From Aplysia californica (Eukaryota; Mollusca; Gastropoda; Aplysiida; Aplysiidae): a stretch of 46,239 bases of DNA. Below, in pieces: positions 11,035-21,405 of the stretch; within the stretch, counting starts at the first letter, position 1; the number at the start of each line of letters is the position of its first letter. Location of the stretch: contig NW_004797606.1 of NCBI RefSeq assembly GCF_000002075.1, positions 507,199-553,437 on the forward strand. Reading direction: 5' to 3'. The notes beneath the pieces are model-generated. The model saw nothing but the letters and a program-made list of their open reading frames with translations. It was not told where the DNA came from and searched no databases. The position numbers were made by a program, and so were the translations under genes.

Positions 11035-12180
11035 GTGGGCCCGGGCAATAACTGGACAGCCGGGACCAACTCGATGTCCCTGCTATACTTGATATAGATA
11101 AATTCTGTTATAGAGGGGATCAAGTTTATTTACATCATAACTGATGATTAACGAATGAGATTGTTTTTATTACATAGATTGTCCTCTACTAATTCATCAG
11201 TTATTTCTCCTTTCTTTTCCCATAGTGTTTTTTAATTCATTAGGAACTTTGTCTTGCTTTTTCTTGTATCTGACTCTCGCACAGGTTGACTCGACATAAT
11301 TTGAGATGCATGGGTAATTATAAGCATATACTTATAAAACTAACGCCAGAGTTTTCTAACCTGAAGACCCACCCAGAAACCGAATGATATTAAAAATTTC
11401 TGATAACACGAAAAACAAAGTGCAATCTAGACCATCTGTAGTCATGTAGCTTACATATAGAGACACTGAGGCTGGTTGAAAGAGTGGATCACAATGATGG
11501 ACAGAGAGAAAGAGAAATTATTTTATAACTTTGATACAATGAAGTCGAAAATATTTTATACAGTCTGCTTTCGCTTCAATAGTAATTAGAGATATTTTCC
11601 AAACTGGGATTTTGCTTGTGATAATAATAATTGCATTTATAGAGCTCATATCCATGCTCTAATGACCCTTCACAATCGAATAGTTACAGTGTTGGGGAAA
11701 AGAACACACATAGATCTTTGGTAGTTCTAGCGCCCAGTGCCTACTTTTCATAGTCATTATTCTCGTAACAAGTCTTTTCACCCTCACGAGGAGACAATAT
11801 GACGATGTAGTGTCAGACATAGTTGCTAGGTCATGCTATGTCAATGGATTTGCAAGCACACCAAAGAAATCCAGCTTCCCACTTCCCTCCCCTGCACACA
11901 AGGTATGACACATCTTAAAATGTGTACACAATAAGCTTAGATCTACTGTGTGTGGGTCATGTTGGTGAAATTTATCATGTGGGCTTGTTTTGCTTCATTT
12001 GGTTATTTTTTCTACTGTATTGTCTGTTTGTTGTAGGATTTCGTCAATGGTTGGACCACTTTTAAGAGATCTGACTGGGCGATTTATTATACACTTGCTA
12101 TAGCCGAAACCTTGTAATAACCAAGAATATCTTAAGTGGGGCCAACTGTTTGATTTTTCGCGCAACTCACTATAGATGTT
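11035..12180. mobile_element. Possible degraded pogo/Tc1-like MITE ends
   Basis: 11035-11125 (GGTGGGCCCGGGCAATAACT, GGACAGCCGGGACCAACTCG, then CTGTTATAGAGGGG) has the look of a terminal segment of a TA-targeting element. 12045-12155 has related inverted pieces (TTGCTATAGCCGAAACCTTG and CTTAAGTGGGGCCAACTG). Whether they belong to one element is unclear; the ends are not exact repeats. Between them I see only AT-rich DNA and a degenerate SINE tail at 11619-11679. Confidence 0.3.
11619..11679 (-). repeat. Degenerate SINE tail, third copy
   Basis: GATAATAATAATTGCATTTA, then AGAGCTCATATCCATGCTCT, the same block order as 1241-1330 and 3876-3955. Confidence 0.5.
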
Positions 12181-13028
12181 AGTTCAGTTCCTACATGGGA
12201 AAGATATTTCAGAGTGATTAGTTCTGAACAGATGAGTTCAAAGCAGTGTGCTTTCTACATGATCTAAAAATTATGTCATTGAAGCCTTAAAACATTTCGC
12301 AGTCCAGTCCTCCTCTCTTTTGGTCCGACAACAAATCAAGTACATTGTACTTTTGTACTCTCTTTCTATTTTGTTTGTCTAGATTTCTGTACCACAGGTC
12401 AGCTCGGTCTGATGCTGTGTCCTGTGGAAAAGGACTGAATATTAATATGAGTTTTTTCATTTGACTGCTTGACACAATAACTTTAGGTCTTTACGTGCTG
12501 GAATAAAGCATAAAATAAGAAAGAAAGACAGAAACAACAGAAAGAAAGAGCAGAAATAGGACCCCAGCCAGTGGTGAGCTCCGTTTACCCTCATCCAATA
12601 CCTAAACTACATATTTCCTGTTGGAAGTAGGTTGTGAGATGGCATGATAAATTTCACTAGCCTGTTGGTGAATGGATGATCATCTTTTTTGTTTAGTTAT
12701 AAATGTTTTCATATTGAATCTTAGACCTAGTCTGTGCATCAAGTCAGATGAGAGAGTCTTTATTTTTTTGTACCAAAGTGAATTTGAAATAACCCTGATG
12801 AATGGAGAAAAATAATTTCCATGACAAAATGACATCATGTTTTGCTCCTTTCCATAGAAACGCAACCTGTGATAACATCTTCTCCTTCCCTACTACTTGA
12901 TGTGGTGAAGTTTTGGTAGTTCTGAGAAGCAATTTTATGTCTTGTTCTTCATGCTTCTGAGTAATGTTACAATGTATTATGTATTGATGAAAGGGTAAAA
13001 GTAAAGTATAGCCGCCCAAAGTCCTGGG
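12181..13028. other. Intergenic, no gene seen
   Basis: AT-rich. AATAAA at 12502, followed by a purine-rich AAGAAAGAAAGAC run, is a possible but unproven polyadenylation signal for the + strand. Nothing else recognised. Confidence 0.35.
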
Positions 13029-13160
13029 GCCCATCAACAATCACAGCCAGCTGTTTCCTGCTGCTGTGAGATGTAGCACTAACCCCAGTGTGACTCCCAT
13101 GTTGACCCTGGATCTGAGCACTAGGTCAAGTACTTTCAAAACAGGGGGACCAACTTTACT
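13029..13160 (+). repeat. Dispersed repeat pair, copy 2
   Basis: Partner of 10278-10400: AATCACAGCCAGCTGTTTCC, GTGAGATGTAGCACTAACCC and AGGTCAAGTACTTTC. It keeps the block order but lacks an intact B box. Confidence 0.6.
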
Positions 13161-13303
13161 TTTACAAATGAAAGAATGACTAGAAGTAAGAAGCGGGGAT
13201 GATACTCACACCTCATGGGGTGGAGGGGGAGGGAGACGGTATGTGCAAGATGTAAGATTTAGTAAAGAACAGAGTCAGTTTGGCATTTTAGGTTGAGTGC
13301 AAG

Positions 13304-13527
13304 TGGTGAGCATGTTTTCCATTTGCAGCCTCTTTCTCGATGTATTCTGCATTGTGGGTTAAGAATTATGAGGTTGTTTTTTTTTTTTTATATTATATGA
13401 ATTAAAATAGAGATCTTCAACTCCAGCCCCTTATCAAACTAACGAGAAAAACTGAATCTTATACTTAATCCATACTTTCATATGTTTTTATTTTTTTTAA
13501 ATAAAAAGATAAAACACAGATATACAT
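13304..13527 (+). repeat. Local tandem duplication, copy 1
   Basis: TGGTGAGCATGTTTTCCATT starts here and again at 13541 (offset 237). Further shared blocks are GCCTCTTTCTCGATGTATTC, CCCCTTATCAAAC and ATACTTTC.TATGTTTTTAT. The copies differ by many substitutions and short indels. Confidence 0.85.
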
Positions 13528-13540
13528 TAGAGAATGCATT

Positions 13541-13737
13541 TGGTGAGCATGTTTTCCATTTACAGCCTCTTCCTCGATGTATTCTACATTGTGGGTCAGG
13601 AGTTTTCTTATATTATGTAAATGAAAATAAAGACCATCAACACCAACCCCTTATCAAACAAAGGAGAAGAACTGGATCTTTTCCTTAATCTATACTTTCG
13701 TATGTTTTTATTTTTAAAAATAAGATAAACACAAATA
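13541..13737 (+). repeat. Local tandem duplication, copy 2
   Basis: Second copy of 13304-13527, about 25 bp shorter through small deletions. Its right edge coincides with the TA insertion site of the MITE at 13738, so the element landed at or near the duplication junction. Confidence 0.85.
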
Positions 13738-13915
13738 CAGTAGAGTCGGCTTAAACTTAAATCTGCGGGACCATCAGTTTCAGATTTTCTTCTGTTTAGC
13801 CAAGTTTTCGGTTTAGAGATGCTGCTCAAATAGAAGAAAAAATCTGGGGTTTTATTTTCTTTTGGTTTACCGCTGTTTTCAGATTAACTGTCTTCAGTTT
13901 AAGCAGATTCCACTT
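13738..13915. mobile_element. Short pogo-like MITE (178 bp)
   Basis: The left end CAGTAGAGTCGGCTTAAACT and the right end AGTTTAAGCAGATTCCACTT form imperfect TIRs, with TA on both sides (13736-13737 and 13916-13917). The interior (CTGTTTAGCCAAGTTTTCGG, GAGATG.TGCTCAAATAGAAG) is shared with 16426-16578. CAGT termini with a TA duplication fit the Tc1/mariner-pogo group. Confidence 0.8.
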
Positions 13916-14264
13916 TAAATATGTATTCCTCTATTAATCAACAGTTGTTCAAAACATATCAATGATTTTATCGTAACTTATGAAAAGAAATTAGTTGTCT
14001 TATTTTGGAAATTGTCTCCAGTAGATCGGCACTTTTGTTCTGCCCTGTCGTACAAATTCTGTTGATAGTTTTTGCAGGATTTTACTAAGTGAATACTTGT
14101 AAACAGATGATTGGAATATCAGAATACTCAGAGTAGAGTGTACAGGGGAGGATGGGCTGTCATGATATTGTTAAAATTGCAGATATTTTACTTGTGGATG
14201 CATATATGTGTTTCAACTTTTTCATAGCCCTACAGCCTACAGCTTTTTATACTGCTCCCCACAC

Positions 14265-14345
14265 CTTTTTTTTTTTTACATCCAAACGTCATCACCGACT
14301 TATACAGTTGCGAGCGCCGTGAAACGTCTACTAAAAGTAGAAAAC
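14265..14345 (+). repeat. SINE tail (GTTGCGAGCGCCGTGAAAC)
   Basis: CTTATACAGTTGCGAGCGCC, then GTGAAACGTCTACTA and an A-rich stretch. The same tail occurs at 40356-40410. Only the 3' part is recognisable. Confidence 0.55.
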
Positions 14346-14772
14346 AAACAAAACAGAAAAAACATCGCAAAGTGATTCCATCACTCAGTGAGTGGTTAAG
14401 TTCAGAAAGATTTTCTGTTGTGTGAATTTAATTAGGCCTACAATCTTCTTTCACCATTTTGCTGTGCTTGTGGTTAGATTGTGTAGCATACAGCTGACTC
14501 TTGGTAAACTCCTAAAAACATACTTGTTTGTGGGCAGCAAAATATGAGTCAAATGCAAAAGAAAGAGATGCTTTCCTTATCAAGAAAACATTCATCATAC
14601 TACATTTGGAATTTTTGTTGTCTGGGAGGGTGATGAAAGGACGTACCACTTTCAAGACTTTCAAAATTGAGGAATCACCCAGATTTCATGTTTTTTAAAT
14701 ACTTATTTATTCATTTGTGTGTGTGTGTCAGTTCATGTGTTTTCCCTGTCACAATGGACCGTGAAGTTTCAG
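14346..14772. other. Intergenic, no gene seen
   Basis: AT-rich, with a short (GT)n at 14717-14728. No coding or repeat signal identified. Confidence 0.35.
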
Positions 14773-14979
14773 GGTAGTCCAGAAATCCAGACGCCCGACT
14801 TGGGCTCACCTAAAATAAAAATGGGAAAAAAGCGGAGGAAGCCCCTGGCATCATTAACAAGTCAGCAAAGAGTTCAGCCAGTTGCGAGATTGCTGTTTCT
14901 TTTTGTTTACACACCTGGCTTGACTTTCTGTGAACGGAGGCCCGTGAGTCGACAAAGAGATCAGCCTATGGGACTCTGA
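14773..14979 (+). CDS. Unidentified open frame, possible terminal exon
   Basis: After an acceptor-like GAAGTTTCAG (ending 14772) an open frame of 68 codons runs to TGA at 14977-14979. It encodes GSPEIQTPDLGSPKIKMGKK, a basic KKRRKP patch and a C-terminal QRDQPMGL. The segment is clearly more GC-rich than its surroundings, and AATAAA follows at 15061. I do not recognise the protein and no upstream exon is evident. It could be the last exon of an unseen + strand gene, an alternative 3' exon, or a chance frame. Confidence 0.25.
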   Translation, partial: GSPEIQTPDLGSPKIKMGKKRRKPLASLTSQQRVQPVARLLFLFVYTPGLTFCERRPVSRQRDQPMGL

Positions 14980-15250
14980 AGCCATTCTTATATATCCATA
15001 TATCTGTGTCTGCCTTTGTGCTGCTATGTAAATATTTTAACTTAGTGATAACCATGTCATAATAAATTGTACCGGTGTGGGTTGACGCCATGATTAAATA
15101 GATTGTTTTTTGGTGTGGGGTATACAGTAATGTCTGCTAATGCTCTAGACTTCCATTTTGCACCATAGTGCATGCAGTTTGTGACTTGAATTTTGCACTT
15201 GTATATATGTACTTTAGTCTATGCATCTCTAGTTGAACTGAGATGAATGA

Positions 15251-15490
15251 AACTCTAGACATGAGTTTTATTGCATGACATAATTCACACAGCTCTAGTC
15301 GTGAGTTTTGTGCCATGAGCAGGAAGATTCACACCGTTGTAGTTGTGAGTTCTGTTGCACATCATGATTCACACAGTTGTAGTTGTGAATTCTGTCGCAC
15401 ATCATGATTCACACGGTTGTTGTTGTGAGTTCTGTTGTGTTTCGTGATCCACATAGTTGCCGTTGTGCATTTTGTGCCATGATCATGAAA
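15251..15490 (+). repeat. 40-bp minisatellite, about six units
   Basis: The core unit starts AGTTGTAGTTGTGAGTTCTG and ends CATCATGATTCACAC. The two central units are nearly identical; outer units are diverged and one is longer. Remnants (CAGCTCTAGTCTTGAGTTTT) reappear at 15656. Confidence 0.85.
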
Positions 15491-16326
15491 ATTGACTGGG
15501 AGTGAGTTTGCTTGATGTGTACCCGAAGCATGATGCATGAGGTACTTGGCCTTAGTTTCATGCCATAATAACTAGTGCTATAAACTTGAGTTTTATACTC
15601 AATGCAGCAAGCTGCTTTAGAACTAAAGAGTTACACCATAATAATATTATTCATGCAGCTCTAGTCTTGAGTTTTATTTTTATCTATCTCTAACTCTAAG
15701 CAGATATTTAAGTGAAAGCATGCTATGTCTGTGGTTTGGTCTCTTTCTTCTCTTTACCTTGTACTTGTGTGTCTTCTTTGACGGAAATGAATGTTTGTAT
15801 TTTGAGTACAAGTGTTAGTCTGGGTAAAACTCGTATGTCTGTGTAGTTTCAAGAATATTTTCTTCTTTTAAATTTGTCAAGGCAGTCCAGGCACATTATC
15901 AATATCATTGATTATGTTGATGGAAAAAATGAAGTCCTTATGGGGTACTGGTTTGTGAAAAATACTTAAAATTCATAATTGTTACAGGGTACACAAAGTC
16001 AAAAGTCATTCCAATCCATTTCCTTTCCTCCAAACCAGAGATGCATGAAGCTATGAGATTTGAGCTCGTGTAGGTGTGAAAACACTGTTGTTATCCTGTG
16101 TGTAAGTTAGTTATGCATGTGCATGTGTGTTAGGGCAATAGAGGTTCACCTGTAGTGCGCTAGTGAGACAGTGTGTGCTTCTGCTGAAAATTCTATTTTA
16201 ATCAGAGTCTCAACATATTGATTGCAGATACAACATATTATGTCTCAATTTTTGTTCATGTTGTTCGTTATAATTCACTTTTAATTTTCGAACTGATATA
16301 AAAAGTAGGCCAGAAGCAAGCAAGGA
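15491..16326. other. Intergenic, no gene seen
   Basis: AT-rich sequence with decayed relatives of the minisatellite unit around 15590 and 15656. Nothing else identified. Confidence 0.35.
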
Positions 16327-16372
16327 GGAAACAAACATGTTTCTGGAGCGGAAACAAACATGTTTCTGGAGC
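16327..16372 (+). repeat. Perfect 23-bp tandem pair
   Basis: GGAAACAAACATGTTTCTGG plus AGC occurs twice back to back (16327-16349 and 16350-16372) with no mismatch. Each unit contains the palindrome AAACATGTTT. Complete identity suggests a recent duplication. Confidence 0.95.
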
Positions 16373-16425
16373 TTGATTTGTGCGTACTCTTGCAATAGAT
16401 TTTATACCTGACAATTGGAATTATA

Positions 16426-16578
16426 GGAGAGTCTGCTTTTTACCTTAATATGTGGGGCCGCCTGATTTTTTTTGCTTTCGCTTGGTTTTCGGTTTAAAGA
16501 GGTTGTTCAAATAGAAGGAAAACGAGGGATTTTATCTCCTTTCAGTTTAACCTTGTTCGGCTTAAGTGGACTCCTCTG
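16426..16578. mobile_element. Short pogo-like MITE (153 bp), second copy
   Basis: Flanked by TA (16424-16425 and 16579-16580). The ends GGAGAGTCTGCTTTT and CTTAAGTGGACTCCTCTG are imperfect inverted repeats. The interior shares GGTTTTCGGTTTAAAGAGG, TTCAAATAGAAG and TTTTAT with 13738-13915. Confidence 0.75.
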
Positions 16579-18199
16579 TATTTCAAAAACAGAATCAATC
16601 ATTTGTCAGACCGAAATATTTCTGGTGTCATTGCTGTACCAGCAGTACAAGTGAACCTGATCTTTCTTTGGTTCATGGAAACTTTTGTCCTTGTCCTTCT
16701 CTGTACAAATAAAAATTAGTTAATTAGAATAAATTAAAGAAGTGTTATACCAGGAGATTGACTGCCCCATTCGCACAGCAAGTACAGAATGGGTACAGTC
16801 ATTGTAACTAAACTGTTTTTGTTCAGTTTTATTAGTAATTAATTGGTCAAGTTCTGAAACATTGAGGCTGTAACCTATCACTATTAACAATATAAAATTA
16901 TCCTGCATGGAAAAAAATTCACATTGTACACCATAATCTATCATACAGTTTTTGTGCTTGCTCCCTATGTGAGAGTTCAACCTCTTGTAGAACTGAAACT
17001 GAACATTGTATTATTTTAATATTAGCACCTCCACTGACTCACCTGAGACTACCAGCTCTTTAACAAGATTATAATGCAAGTCTGGCAGTGAAAGGTTTAA
17101 GGCCACTTCCAAATAAAGCTTTACCAAGACAGCTTTATTTATATGCCTAGATCTCATTAGGAAATTTTTTTGGTAGCAGGATAGTGATAACTTGAAGTAT
17201 GAAGTAAGAAGACAGTGAGAAGGGCTTGTTCTTAAAGCAGTGTTGTACTCAATCCACAAGTACCAAGAGAATTTAAATCTTGTAACAGAACAAATATGGT
17301 GCTGGGTGTGGTAGCTAAGAAATTGTTGTGTTTATGTGTTGTTTAATAAAGCAGACATTGTAACGGAACTTGAATAAATGATTGAGTCACTGGGTTGTGC
17401 ACATTTCTTGTTCTCGTTTTTTTTTTCCAGCTTGCAATTTGGTCCTCCCATTTAGTCTTTTCTGTATTTCAGTTTTTGACAAAAGTTACGCCTTGTCTGT
17501 AACCGTAGAATCTCCTCTGATGGAGGGCTCATGTGACTTCACAATTGCTCCTTTAGTCAGAAACATTAATCATGTGTACTGTCTCGGTACCTTTTGAGGT
17601 TTACAGCGTTATAGCATTTTAGGTGTACACCATTTGTTATTATTATTTTCAGTTTTTAACCATGCACCCGGCCACTAGCAACTAGATTAACAGAGAAAAA
17701 GAAGACAAAATACTTTTTCTTAAAGATGCGATATTATACCCGGTGAATTCAGGAATCAAATTCACATTAAAACCATGTTGTGACGCCAGCTTTTGGTAAT
17801 GCAGGTGTTCTCTAGAAGTAGGTTCAACCGAAAGCTTCAAGTTGTCAAGTGCCAGTGAAATTCTCCGATTTTCAATAAATACAAAGAATGTCTTACTCAA
17901 GTTACTGTTAGCCAAGCTGTGCTTGGGAAATGTTTTTTTGTTTGAGTAAAGAGAAGCACATCAGCAAAATAACGGTCATTTAGTGTTGGGAAAAAGTAAG
18001 ATAGAAACACAGAGGGAAAGTAAAGAAGTAGAACCTACCAAGTTGCACCCTCCAACTCCAACCACCTACTTGCTTTGGAAACAAAGGTGGAAGAGAAAAT
18101 TTCACGAGAAAAAAGCAAGGTACAAGATAACAATAACACCCCCTCAACACAAAGACTTGCGACATACATTGTACTCCCTACTCATGTTATTACGTGACA
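16579..18199. other. Intergenic, possible 3' ends
   Basis: No coding signal. Clustered AATAAA hexamers on + at 16707, 16727, 17348 and 17375 could end a long ABC-gene 3' UTR, but distance makes this speculative. 17990-18065 has some resemblance to SINE family B. Confidence 0.3.
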
Positions 18200-18366
18200 T
18201 GTTTTACACACTTGCAACATAATAACGCCATACAGGTGCTGAAGATTAGAGGTGTTACAAGAGAGTAACAAACACAGAAAAGAAGTAGGAGAAATAAAGA
18301 TGATATATTTTTTATAAGAAGGAAGGCACAAACCACATCAAAGCACCCTCCAACCAACCACTCTTC
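18200..18366 (-). repeat. SINE family B, - strand copy
   Basis: GTTTTACACACTTGCAACAT, then AGAGGTGTTACAAGAGAGTA, then ACCCTCCAACCAACCAC. It is the reverse complement of the block order at 6420-6600 and matches 23654-23838. Confidence 0.75.
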
Positions 18367-19040
18367 CAACCAGAATATATGAAAAAAAAGCAACAAACAT
18401 TTAGAAGAACAAAAAAAAATTTATTACAAGTACATGGTTAAAATATCAGACATTAAAAATGTACCATTTTTTTAAACAACAAAAAGGCTAAATAAAAATG
18501 AAATATTGCAAGAAATAACGGGTGTGACTGTGACATTCAAACACTGCCAGAAGTTCGCTTTTGATTGAAAAAAAAAATTATATCCAGTCGTGTTCCACTG
18601 AGTGAATGGACAAATGTCTGTCCCATGGCACTCCCAGGTTCCAGTCCATACACACACACATACACACTCGAACACATGTACACACACACACACTGTGATC
18701 TCCTTTCACTTGTACTGAACAATTAATAGCATACAAATAGCAAACCAACTCTCGGATAACCGGAACCAATAGTACTTGTTTGTACCTGTATTCTCAGTGG
18801 GCATTCTGGTGTTTTATTTTAAAAGACAGCATATCCAGTTTTGGACGAAATCGAGCTAACGATTCCATCACATAGTTTAAAACACAGCAAACACTTCTGC
18901 GCTAGTCTGGTATCGATATCTTAATAAATAAGGCTAGGAAAGTGTTTTGAAGATATTCAAAGCGACTGGCTGTTGAGAGGCAAAGATGTGTTTTTTAGCT
19001 CTCCTGAACATTTTGCAAAACTGGAACTGTCTTTAGAAAT
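18367..19040. other. Intergenic, CA-rich microsatellite, no gene seen
   Basis: Contains an interrupted (CA)n at 18650-18692. TTTATT at 18420 would be AATAAA on the - strand, a distant candidate for the kelch transcript end. Nothing coding. Confidence 0.35.
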
Positions 19041-19812
19041 AGTCCGTGCCGGCTTTAAGCACTCCGGCATAAAGCACGTTTCGGACTCCAGCACACTAAA
19101 TGGCTCTTACCGAATTTTTGCTTTATAAATTACACGCCTTTAAGCACGGTAACTTCGGCTTCGCGCATGCTTCATTTACAAGACAATCAATACTTTCATG
19201 ATGACCCATAGACGTTTGAACACAGTCTTCACCGCAGCAGTGGAGTGTGTTAAGAAAAACACAAAGAACGCAAGTGACGGAGACACACAGTACACACTCA
19301 CACGTGCGGAGAGGAAGAGAGAGAGATGCACACAGCCGCGCGTGTGGACATACGATCTAGCCTAGGGCAAAGCTACACACCGACAAAAAAAAATACAAAG
19401 AGAGTCGGGGAGACGAGAAAGGGAGGCTGGCTGCTATTTCACCTTTGCCCCTCGCTATCCATTAATCCTGATCATGTATCACGCGCGAGGTGGGATGAAG
19501 GCAGTGGTACATGTATGGATACGGCGCAGCAGGCAGTGGTACACACAGGCAGTGTGTAGGCCTAGTGTGCTGTATCGTGAGTGGCCGTCTAAATTAAGAA
19601 AAGCAAAACAAACCAAAAAAAACCTGCCATGGCTGGTAAAAATGACAGGGCACTCTTTTGCCCGACCACAATTTACAAACAAAGGGAAATAGCTCAGGAA
19701 ATTTTCTACATGAAAATCTCTGGATTAAGTCTACTTCGCACTCAAGCACGCTTCGGCATTAAGCACGCTTATGCTTTCTCCCGATGACCGTGCTTAAAGC
19801 CGGCATGGACTG
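19041..19812. mobile_element. TIR element family C, copy 1 (about 770 bp)
   Basis: The right end read inward from 19812 is CAGTCCATGCCGGCTTTAAG; the left end is AGTCCGTGCCGGCTTTAAGC. TA follows the right end (19813-19814). Subterminal regions repeat GCTTAA-type motifs with GCATAAAGCACG, CTCAAGCACG and ATTAAGCACG. The same element lies inverted at 26250-27050. There is no open frame encoding a transposase, so it is non-autonomous. CAGT ends and TA target fit a pogo-like mover. Confidence 0.85.
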
Positions 19813-20003
19813 TAAAACTTTAGCATTGGTGTATATCGATGGTATCGGTTGCAAAGTGGGTAACTCAGGAAATACTTTTACCGCTGGTCTTATGTTTTAT
19901 CTATGTCAGCAGAAGAAATAAGTCAACTCTTTTATTTCGTTCTAAAACATTGCAAAGGTCAATCTGCGCACCATCATGCACTACAACAATTATTATAAAA
20001 GTA

Positions 20004-20254
20004 CAGTCAAACCTGCTCTAACGGCCACCTGTCCGAAACGATCACTTCTCAGTCACCCTTTGCGTTTTAATAAATTATAATGACAATGTCCAAAACATCC
20101 ATTTTTCTCCTTGACAATGGGTGGCCGTCTTGGACAATTTCAACTTCATTGTGGGCTAACCCTTTTCTCCCCTCTCATCATATAAATCAGAAGGGTTTTT
20201 GTTTTGTTTTGTTTTTCTGAAAACTTTTCACGAAACCAGTCACACAGTTAGATA
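20004..20254 (+). mobile_element. One end of a TA-flanked element (family D), truncated
   Basis: TA|CAGTCAAACCTGCTCTAACG at 20002 closely resembles the ends of the intact element at 43459-44237, and GGGTGGCCGTCTTGGACA at 20118 matches GGGTGGCCGTCTAAGACA there. No matching right end is found before the next element at 20255. Confidence 0.6.
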
Positions 20255-21154
20255 AAAAAGTCTCCGCCTAAGAGCCTGGTGTTCAGAAGCAAGGAAAATG
20301 TGAGATCTTTGCTGATGCATCATGGGAAGAATCCACGGTGACCCACGTTTAGGTCCACAACTGGTAAACTGTTCTCCCTTTACTCTAAAATAAACTTACG
20401 TCCCACCTGGGTGGGTTTATGACTTATGGCGAGCAAAGAGTAGTCAGCCGTGATGACCAATCACAGTGAAATATAATAAGACATGCCACTTTCACTTATC
20501 GGTCGTGAGTCTCAATACCTACACTTATCCAGTAGCTCCCCCCGCCCCCCCTTTTTCACTTGTCCAAATTAATAGCTTTCCATCTCCGACAGAGTTCCCC
20601 CGCCTTTGTCGTTATGCACCATTGAGTTTTGACCTTAAAATTCAGTCTGTCTCGCAAATTCGGAAAAGGGAAAACTGCTGCAATGTTTAGGGAAGTGATC
20701 TCACCTGGAGCGAACTTGAAGGCCCTACCCACCCAGCGTGTGATATAAGGTAAGGTGGAGAGCTCAGATGCGAGTGCAGTGTTTGGGGAAAACAAACGCG
20801 TCGGCGTGTTCACACAGTGGTGTGATCGTGTCAGGAACAAACATTGTACCATATTTCATCGAGATTTACAACAGACGTAATATCACATTCAAGAAAGTGG
20901 CTGATCTGTGACACGAGAGGCAGTTCAATGATAGCAAATTTTCACTTTTGGTTGATCTTTTGTGCCCACCCGAGTTTTTGTTCCATAAATTATTATCTGA
21001 AATGCGGGATGTTAGCCGAATGTAGACCTTCAGAGTTAATCAGAGGGGGATTTTAGGGGTGACTTCTGGATAGAAAAAATTCTGTTTTCCTAAAACAGCG
21101 AGATCTTAAGCGAACCGGGACTGTAAGCGATAGGATCTTAGGCGGAGACTACTG
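20255..21154. mobile_element. pogo-like element family E, copy 1 (about 900 bp)
   Basis: The left end AGTCTCCGCCTAAGAGCC (20260) pairs with the right end GATCTTAGGCGGAGACTACT (21135-21153). It has the same termini as 32047-33749 and 39974-43287. The interior has GATGACCAATCACAG followed by a C-rich run at 20539-20551, a layout seen in the other copies. No transposase frame. Confidence 0.75.
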
Positions 21155-21173
21155 TGTGTATGTATTATATATA

Positions 21174-21405
21174 TAGTCAATGTCCGACTCTAACTGTGTT
21201 TGGGCACAGATTTTCAGAAAAATAAAAATTCTTTCTTATTATCTATCAGATTTTGCTCAAAATTGTAAGTAGTGTTCACTTTACATACAGTATTACACAT
21301 ATCATCAATAGTAATTACAGATGTGAATAACATTATTTGAGTCCAAAAATAATAGCGTTTAACCTAAATTGGCAGAAACACAGCTAGAGTCCGACAATAA
21401 TTATG
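21174..21405. mobile_element. Short TIR MITE family F (about 230 bp)
   Basis: Left TGTCCGACTCTAACTGTGTT (from 21181) is mirrored by right AACACAGCTAGAGTCCGACA (reading the + strand around 21377-21396). TIRs of about 30 bp sit between TATATA-rich flanks. Single copy in the window; superfamily unknown. Confidence 0.7.
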
